Below are positions 15,628 to 21,224 of a stretch of 21,224 bases of DNA, piece after piece. The number at the start of each line of letters is the position of its first letter. Position 1 is the first letter of the stretch. The position numbers and the translations under genes are program-made. The stretch comes from Deinococcus apachensis DSM 19763. GTDB lineage: Bacteria; Deinococcota; Deinococci; Deinococcales; Deinococcaceae. The stretch spans positions 1-21,224 of the forward strand of contig NZ_KB906427.1 in the NCBI RefSeq assembly GCF_000381345.1, given 5' to 3'. The notes beneath the pieces are model-generated. The model was not told the origin of the DNA. It did no database searches and saw only the letters and a list, made by a program, of their open reading frames with translations.

Positions 15628-16509
15628 CTAAACCTCCCCGCCCCACTCCTGCCCATGCTCGTTCCAGGCAGTTTCAATCTGCTCCAGCAACTCGACGGGC
15701 AGCGGCCCTTTCTCCACGACGGCCGCGTTCCGCTCCAGGTTCTCCACCCGCGCCGTGCCCACGATCGCGCTGCTCACCCCCAGGGCGAAGGCGGAAAAGC
15801 GCAGGGCGAACTCGTTCCAGTCCAGATCGCCGGGGTCGAGGCGCAGCGCCTGCAACCGCTCCCAGTACACCTCAGCGTACTGGCCGACCGGGCGCTCGCT
15901 GAACTGCCAGGCCGCATTGGCGATGGGACGCTTGGCGATCACGCCCAGTCCCCTTGCCGCCGCCCCAGGCAGAACGTGGTGCAGGCTCCACTGGTCGGTG
16001 AGGTTTACGCTCGTCTGAAGGCTGCCGAAACGGCCCGACTCCGCAGCCCACGCCAGAGCCTCGTTCTCACCGCTGTAGGCCGCGACCCGGATCAGGCCCG
16101 CGTCCCGGGCCCGGTCGAGTTCGGCCAGCAGGTCCTCGCGCCGCAGGGTGTCCAGCGGGCAGGAGTGCAGGTGGAAGATGTCGATGCGGTCCGTCCGCAT
16201 CACACGCAGAGCACGTTCGATGCCCAGGCGGATGTTCCCGGGCGTCCAGTCCTCCGCGTCCTCCACGCTGTAACCGCCCTTGGTGCTCAGCACGAACTCG
16301 TCGCGGCGCCCGGCGAGGTGGCGCCCGATCCGTTCCTCGCTCAGGCCGTAGCCGCGTGCCGTGTCGATCAGGGTGATGCCCAGGTCGAGCGTGCGGTGGA
16401 GCAGCCGCTCGGCCTCCGTCTCGGGCAGGGCCTCGGCGCCCACCTGTCCCGCTCCCAGGCCCAGAATGCTCACCCTCAGCCCCGTGGTTCCGAAATCGCG
16501 CTCTTGCAT
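15628..16509 (-). CDS. Aldo/keto reductase
   Basis: A 293-residue NADPH-dependent (alpha/beta)8-barrel oxidoreductase of the AKR superfamily, reducing an unknown aldehyde or ketone. The catalytic tetrad is visible: Asp49 and Tyr54 in LIDTARGYG, Lys77 in LSTKGGY, and His115 in IFHLHSC. N-terminal MQERDFGTTGLRVSILGLGA is typical. I chose the ATG at 16509, because a TATGGT -10 box ends 7 nt upstream and the ATG at 16521 lies within that box; the open frame reaching 16641 is not family-like. It is divergent from the broken Uma2 gene. Confidence 0.92.
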   Translation of the reverse strand: MQERDFGTTGLRVSILGLGAGQVGAEALPETEAERLLHRTLDLGITLIDTARGYGLSEERIGRHLAGRRDEFVLSTKGGYSVEDAEDWTPGNIRLGIERALRVMRTDRIDIFHLHSCPLDTLRREDLLAELDRARDAGLIRVAAYSGENEALAWAAESGRFGSLQTSVNLTDQWSLHHVLPGAAARGLGVIAKRPIANAAWQFSERPVGQYAEVYWERLQALRLDPGDLDWNEFALRFSAFALGVSSAIVGTARVENLERNAAVVEKGPLPVELLEQIETAWNEHGQEWGGEV

Positions 16510-16516
16510 GGGGCGC

Positions 16517-16522
16517 ACCATA
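16517..16522 (-). promoter_or_regulatory. -10 box (TATGGT) of leaderless aldo/keto reductase gene
   Basis: TATGGT ends 7 nt before the ATG at 16509. The same hexamer occurs 6 nt before the regulator gene start at 2797. Confidence 0.5.
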
Positions 16523-16527
16523 CCGCC

Positions 16528-17120
16528 CTGAGTGACTCCGCGCCGACCTTCTGGGAGATGAGCGAGGAGGAAGACCTGCGGACGGAGCCGGAGAGTCCAG
16601 TCAAGCGGGAATTCTTCGGCGGGTACATGTATCCGCTGCATGGGCCGGTACTGGCGCAGGCGGGGGCGAGCACGGGTCAGGGGAGGGTCACCTTTAACAT
16701 TGGGGCGGCACTTCTCCTGCGCTCCCGGGGGAGTGGATGCATTGTCCTCACGCAGATATGCGCGTGTACGCCACCACCACGGCGAGGCAACGGGCCTCCT
16801 TCTATCCCGACGTTGTCGTGACCTGCGAGGCGATGACGGACGAGGCCACGAATGTCCGTGCGCCTTGCCTGCTCGTGGAGGTCCTGAGCCCCAGCACGGG
16901 CCACACGGACCGGACGACCAAGCTGCTGTCTGACACCAGCCTGCCCAGTCTCCAGGTCTACCTGATCGTGGACCCCACCCGGCGCCTCGTGCGGGTGGTG
17001 GCGCTGGGCGAGGACGGCTGGACAGATCAGGAACTATTCGGCGAAGGCACTGTCCCCATCCCCTGCCTGACCACCGCCCTTACGCTGGACGACATTTACG
17101 CGAGCATCCTCGACCGTTAG
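16528..17120 (+). pseudogene. Uma2-family (DUF820) PD-(D/E)XK protein, frameshifted
   Basis: Members of this family, expanded in cyanobacteria and Deinococcus, have a PD-(D/E)XK nuclease-like fold; their role is unknown. The first part (MSEEEDLRTEPESPVKREFF, GGYMYPLHGP, ending near RGSGCIV) is in one frame. The second, DMRVYATTTARQRASFYPDV then PCLLVEVLSPSTGHTDRTTK and LPSLQVYLIVD, is in another. The break lies between about 16740 and 16756, consistent with one missing base. The natural start may be CTG at 16528 (SDSAPTFWEMSEEE), where an ATG would be expected. The core motifs PDV and VEVLS..T remain. The last codons overlap the stop of the convergent ABC gene. Confidence 0.82.
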
Positions 17121-18940
17121 ACGAGTTCCGCCCGTTCCTCCTGCTCCTTGCGGAACTGGAGTTCGTACAGATCGCGGTACAGGCCGCCTGACGCGATCAG
17201 CTCCGCGTGTGTGCCGTCCTCCACGACCTCCCCGGCATTCAGGACGAGGATGCGGTCGGCCCCCCGGATGGTGGAGAGGCGGTGCGCGATCACGAAGGTG
17301 GTGCGGCCCTGCATCAGCGTCTCCAGGGCAGCCTGCACCAGGGCCTCCGACTCATTGTCGAGCGCACTCGTCGCCTCGTCGAGGATCAGGATGCGGGGGT
17401 CCTTGAGGAGGGCCCGGGCGATGGCGACCCGCTGGCGCTGCCCGCCGCTGAGCTTCACCCCGCGCTCGCCGACGATGGTGGCGTATCCCTGCGGGAAGGC
17501 GGAGATGAAGGCGTGGGCATTGGCTGCGCGGGCGGCGGCCTCCACCTCCTCGAACGTGGCGTCCGGGCGCCCGTAGCGGATGTTCTCCTCGATAGAGCCG
17601 GAAAACAGCAGCGTCTCCTGCGGCACCAGGCCGACCTGGGCGCGCAGGTCCGCGAGCCCGTAGTCGCGCACGTCCTGCCCGTCCACCCGGAGCGATCCGC
17701 TCATCACGTCCCAGAAGCGGGGAATCAGGTTCACCAGCGTCGTTTTGCCCGCCCCGCTCGGCCCCACCAGGGCGACGACCTGACCAGCGGGTACATCGAA
17801 ACTCACGTCCCGCAGGGTGGGTACGTCCCCGTACTGGAAGGAGACGTGGTCGAAGGTGACACGGCCCTCGGCGCGGGTCAGGCCGAGAGGCGTGGCAGGC
17901 TCGGGCAGATCACTCCGCTCGTCCAGCAGCTCGAAGATGCGGCCCGACGCGCCGAGCGCCTCCTGAAACTGATTGAAGATGCCGGTCAGCGCCGCCACCG
18001 TCCCACCGACCTGAAGCGCGTAGATCAGGAACGTGACGAGGTTGCCCGGCGTGAGGCTCCCCGCCATGACCTGCCGCCCGCCGTACCACAGCACCACCGC
18101 GAGCGACCCGAAGGTCAGGAAGCTCATGGTCCCCGCCATCACAGCCTGAAGGCGGTTGCGGCGCAGGGCGACCCCGAAGGCGCGGGTCATGCCCTGGCCG
18201 TAGCGCCCGCGTTCGAGGTTCTCGGCGGTAAAGCTCTGCACGACCCGCACGCCGCCCAAGGCCTCGGCCGCGTCGGCGTTGGCCCTGGCAATGGTGTCCT
18301 GCAACTCGCGGGCCACCCGGCGCAATCGGCGGCCCAGGACGATGGCCGTGCCAATTACCAGCGGAATGACGGCCAGGGTCAGCAGGCTCAGGCGCGGGCT
18401 GGTCACGAACAGCAGGACGACGCTGCCCGTCAGCGCCACCGCCTGGCTGAACAGTTGCGCCAGCGCCGTGCTCGACACTGCCTGCACCGTGCTCACGTCC
18501 GAGGTGAGGCGGCTGGTCAGGTCCCCGGTCTTATGTTCCCCGAAAAACTGGGGCGAGAGCGAGAGCAGGTGCGAGAAGAGAGCCCGGCGCAGGTCGGCCA
18601 CCACTCCTGACCCGACGGTGGAGAGCAGGTACGACTGCCCAGCCCCGAACAGCGCCGACAGCGCGAAGATGCCCAGCAGGGCAAGGACCGTCCGGTCGAG
18701 CGGCCCGGTGTCCGTGCTCCCCACCCGCAGGAAAGAGGCGTCGATCAACCGCCCGAATAGCAGTGGAAAGACGAGGTTCAGGCCGCTGGAGATCAGCGTG
18801 GCGAGCAGCCCCAGCACGAACAGGCCCCGGTACGGCCGCGCGTAGGCGAGCAGCCGCCGGAGCTGCCGGGGGTCACGTTTCACCCGGGGCGCATTCGGGT
18901 CACGGGCCACGGAGGGCAGGCGTGAGGGGCGCGAGAACAT
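17117..18940 (-). CDS. ABC half-transporter (MsbA/LmrA-type exporter)
   Basis: A 607-residue fused TMD-NBD exporter that would act as a homodimer. An N-terminal six-helix membrane domain spans ~35-330. The ATPase domain has Walker A GPSGAGKT (393-400), Q-loop VPQE, signature LSGGQRQRVAIARAL (497-), Walker B ILILDEATSALD (517-) and H-loop His553 in IAHRLSTI, all intact. The substrate is unknown: lipid, drug or peptide are typical. The start at 18940 follows a TACTCT -10 box by 5 nt, implying a leaderless message. It stops in an overlap with the broken Uma2 gene. Confidence 0.94.
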   Translation of the reverse strand: MFSRPSRLPSVARDPNAPRVKRDPRQLRRLLAYARPYRGLFVLGLLATLISSGLNLVFPLLFGRLIDASFLRVGSTDTGPLDRTVLALLGIFALSALFGAGQSYLLSTVGSGVVADLRRALFSHLLSLSPQFFGEHKTGDLTSRLTSDVSTVQAVSSTALAQLFSQAVALTGSVVLLFVTSPRLSLLTLAVIPLVIGTAIVLGRRLRRVARELQDTIARANADAAEALGGVRVVQSFTAENLERGRYGQGMTRAFGVALRRNRLQAVMAGTMSFLTFGSLAVVLWYGGRQVMAGSLTPGNLVTFLIYALQVGGTVAALTGIFNQFQEALGASGRIFELLDERSDLPEPATPLGLTRAEGRVTFDHVSFQYGDVPTLRDVSFDVPAGQVVALVGPSGAGKTTLVNLIPRFWDVMSGSLRVDGQDVRDYGLADLRAQVGLVPQETLLFSGSIEENIRYGRPDATFEEVEAAARAANAHAFISAFPQGYATIVGERGVKLSGGQRQRVAIARALLKDPRILILDEATSALDNESEALVQAALETLMQGRTTFVIAHRLSTIRGADRILVLNAGEVVEDGTHAELIASGGLYRDLYELQFRKEQEERAELV

Positions 18941-18945
18941 GGATC

Positions 18946-18951
18946 AGAGTA
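18946..18951 (-). promoter_or_regulatory. -10 box (TACTCT) of leaderless ABC gene
   Basis: TACTCT fits TANNNT and ends 5 nt before the ATG at 18940; no Shine-Dalgarno is present. Confidence 0.45.
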
Positions 18952-19044
18952 CGCCCGCCCCGCGGAGGGTGTGAACTGGCCGAACAGCGGGGAGGGACTT
19001 CTGTCAGGCCCCACGACACGATATGGATCGCGAATGTAAGAGGC

Positions 19045-19083
19045 TGTCATGCTGAGCAGGGCGGGATGCTTCGCCCCGCTTAG
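19045..19083. repeat. TGTCA..CTGAGC hairpin repeat, copy 2
   Basis: TGTCATGCTGAGC starts the repeat. CTGAGC-A-GGGCG (19052-) pairs with CGCCC-C-GCTTAG (ending 19083) around GGATGCTT. It lies in the 288-nt gap between the ABC and ald genes, where nothing else except the ald terminator is evident. Confidence 0.5.
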
Positions 19084-19179
19084 GGCAACCGGCCTTGACG
19101 TCTATGCATCTTCCCCCAGGCCGCCCATCACGGAACTCCTGCTGCCTCTGGGTATGGAACCCTCACCAAACAGAAGGGA

Positions 19180-19207
19180 GCGGCAGGCCCTTTTCCTGGC
19201 CCGCCGC
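19180..19207 (-). terminator. Probable terminator of ald
   Basis: On the minus strand GCGGCGGGCC, an 8-nt loop and GGCCTGCCGC form a 10-bp stem with one G-T pair, about 22 nt after the ald stop. TCCCTTCTGTTT follows. Confidence 0.55.
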
Positions 19208-19228
19208 CCCTCTGCCCGATCTTTGCGC

Positions 19229-20335
<1,107 letters not shown>

Positions 20336-20397
20336 TACATACTCCTGCCGGGCCGCGCGGGCATCTGCCGCCAGCCTCTTTCTGTTGATGTGGCGCA

Positions 20398-20403
20398 ATG
20401 ATA
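20398..20403 (-). promoter_or_regulatory. ald -10 candidate (TATCAT)
   Basis: TATCAT fits TANNNT and would give an ald leader of about 55 nt. No -35 is evident. A GGGTA...TACCC inverted repeat lies nearby at about 20436-20455, in the region shared with the regulator. Confidence 0.35.
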
Positions 20404-20481
20404 GCAGGACTCGATCCTTCCGCGATTGCCGGGCGGGGGTAGGAACACCCGTACCCGAGCAATCCTGTTGCGCTGTTCTGC

Positions 20482-20487
20482 TATTCT
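20482..20487 (+). promoter_or_regulatory. -10 candidate (TATTCT) of the Lrp-type gene
   Basis: TATTCT lies 10 nt before the ATG at 20498, so the leader would be only a few bases, with GAGG between. No good -35 is seen. Confidence 0.4.
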
Positions 20488-20497
20488 TGTGAGGTTT

Positions 20498-20968
20498 ATG
20501 TTACAGCCCGAACTGGACGCCACCGACCGACGCATCCTCGCCATCCTCCAGCGGGACGCCCGCATCCCGAACACTGAACTCGCCGACGAGATCGGCCTGA
20601 CGCCCGCGCCCACCCTGCGGCGGGTGCGGCGGCTGGAGGAGGAGGGCATCATCAGCCGCTACGTGGCGCTGCTTGACCCCAAGCAGGTGGGCCGCGACCT
20701 GATGGTCCTGGTGCGGGTCACGCTCGACAAGCAGACCAAGCAGGGCTTCGAGACCTTCGCCGAGCATATGCGTGCCCGACCGGAGGTGCTGGAGTGCTAC
20801 CTCTGCCTGGGCGACACCGACTACCTGCTCAAGGTCTGCGTGCCCGACCTCGACGCCTACCAGAACTTCCTGGTGGACGTGCTGGCCTCCAGCCCCGGCG
20901 TGCGGAATACGGCCAGCACCATCGTGGTCAAGCAGGAGAAGTACACGACGAGCCTGCCGCTGGAATGA
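20498..20968 (+). CDS. Lrp/AsnC family transcriptional regulator
   Basis: A 156-residue DNA-binding protein. N-terminal helix-turn-helix: [20 protein letters not shown] then [20 protein letters not shown] (~5-48). A RAM/AsnC ligand domain follows (~70-145), with [20 protein letters not shown] in it; this binds amino acids and drives oligomerisation. The divergent gene is alanine dehydrogenase, so the probable effector is alanine or another amino acid, and autoregulation from the shared ~160-nt intergenic region is likely. The ATG at 20498 is chosen because the frame upstream lies in the promoter region. Confidence 0.93.
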   Translation: MLQPELDATDRRILAILQRDARIPNTELADEIGLTPAPTLRRVRRLEEEGIISRYVALLDPKQVGRDLMVLVRVTLDKQTKQGFETFAEHMRARPEVLECYLCLGDTDYLLKVCVPDLDAYQNFLVDVLASSPGVRNTASTIVVKQEKYTTSLPLE

Positions 20969-21038
20969 GGGGGAAGGAGCGTGCGCAGAAGTTTGTGGGT
21001 TGGGCTGGCAGAAAGCATCCTGAAGAAAGGAGCTCTGT

Positions 21039-21224
21039 ATGCCCAAACCGAAGGACAAGCCCCTCTTCGACCCCGCGCTGCTCGACGCTGCCCTCGAAGG
21101 CCGTCGTACCGCTGCGGACGTCGGCGACCTCATCCAGCAGTTCACCAAGGCGATCCTGGAACGCGCTCTGGATGCCGAGTTGACGCACCATCTCGGTCAT
21201 GAAACCCGGCAGGCCGTGGGCAAT
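21039..21224 (+). CDS. IS256-family transposase, N-terminal part (cut by window edge)
   Basis: The frame is open to the window end: MPKPKDKPLFDPALLDAALE, GRRTAADVGDLIQQFTKAIL, then ERALDAELTHHLGHETRQAV. The helix DLIQQFTKAILERALDAELTHHLG is the mutator-type (IS256) N-terminal signature. AAAGGAG lies 6 nt before the ATG. The left terminal repeat is probably within about 20975-21010 (GTGCGCAGAAGTTTGTGGG), but this was not verified. Only 62 codons are visible, so completeness cannot be judged. Confidence 0.85.
   Translation, partial: MPKPKDKPLFDPALLDAALEGRRTAADVGDLIQQFTKAILERALDAELTHHLGHETRQAVGN

Noticed and set aside
17207..18610. 467-codon plus-strand frame opposite the ABC gene
   Set aside because: The ABC gene is intact with all ATPase motifs; composition of this frame is shadow-like.

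Overview
The window looks like a Deinococcus chromosome segment. It is GC-rich, carries a LysK-type M20 hydrolase (the LysW-dependent lysine route of Deinococcus-Thermus), and uses TANNNT -10 boxes placed 5-7 nt before the ATG, the leaderless-gene arrangement known in this genus. The species cannot be named from sequence alone.

Left third (1 to about 6170), accessory and decayed. The edge cuts an IS5-family transposase relic. Next is a 167-bp fragment of an IS701-like element (611-777), which recurs inverted at 5428-5262 with 24 mismatches and no gaps by my alignment. Between the two arms lie an MFS exporter, a winged-helix regulator facing it, a Tat-exported alpha/beta hydrolase broken by two one-base slips in C runs, and an intact chloroperoxidase-like alpha/beta hydrolase. 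Immediately beyond is the C-terminal ~200 codons of a comM/yifB-type Mg-chelatase-like ATPase whose 5' half is absent, so this block appears to have replaced or separated half of comM.

Middle (6170 to 12400), mostly intact chromosomal genes. Two tandem paralogous small hydrophilic proteins read leftward. Divergent from them is an operon of a two-TM membrane-anchored protein overlapping lysK, then a DASS/ArsB-type ion transporter with two internal TrkA-C (RCK_C) domains. A 23-bp perfect hairpin built of heptamers follows the transporter stop. Leftward come a 49-aa single-TM protein and a second MFS exporter, both apparently leaderless.

Right part (12400-21224). A secreted LysM-LysM-NlpC/P60 cell-wall hydrolase, a small ribbon-helix-helix protein, murA, an aldo/keto reductase, a frameshifted Uma2-family gene, an ABC half-transporter, and a divergent alanine dehydrogenase / Lrp-AsnC regulator pair. 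Two copies of a dispersed TGTCA..CTGAGC hairpin repeat sit in intergenic DNA. The right edge cuts an IS256-family transposase. I found no CRISPR array, tRNA, rRNA, or complete defence, toxin-antitoxin or biosynthetic cluster. The most informative signals are the comM/IS701 remodelling, the palindrome before the first MFS gene, the series of leaderless promoters, the tandem small proteins, and the heptamer hairpin.
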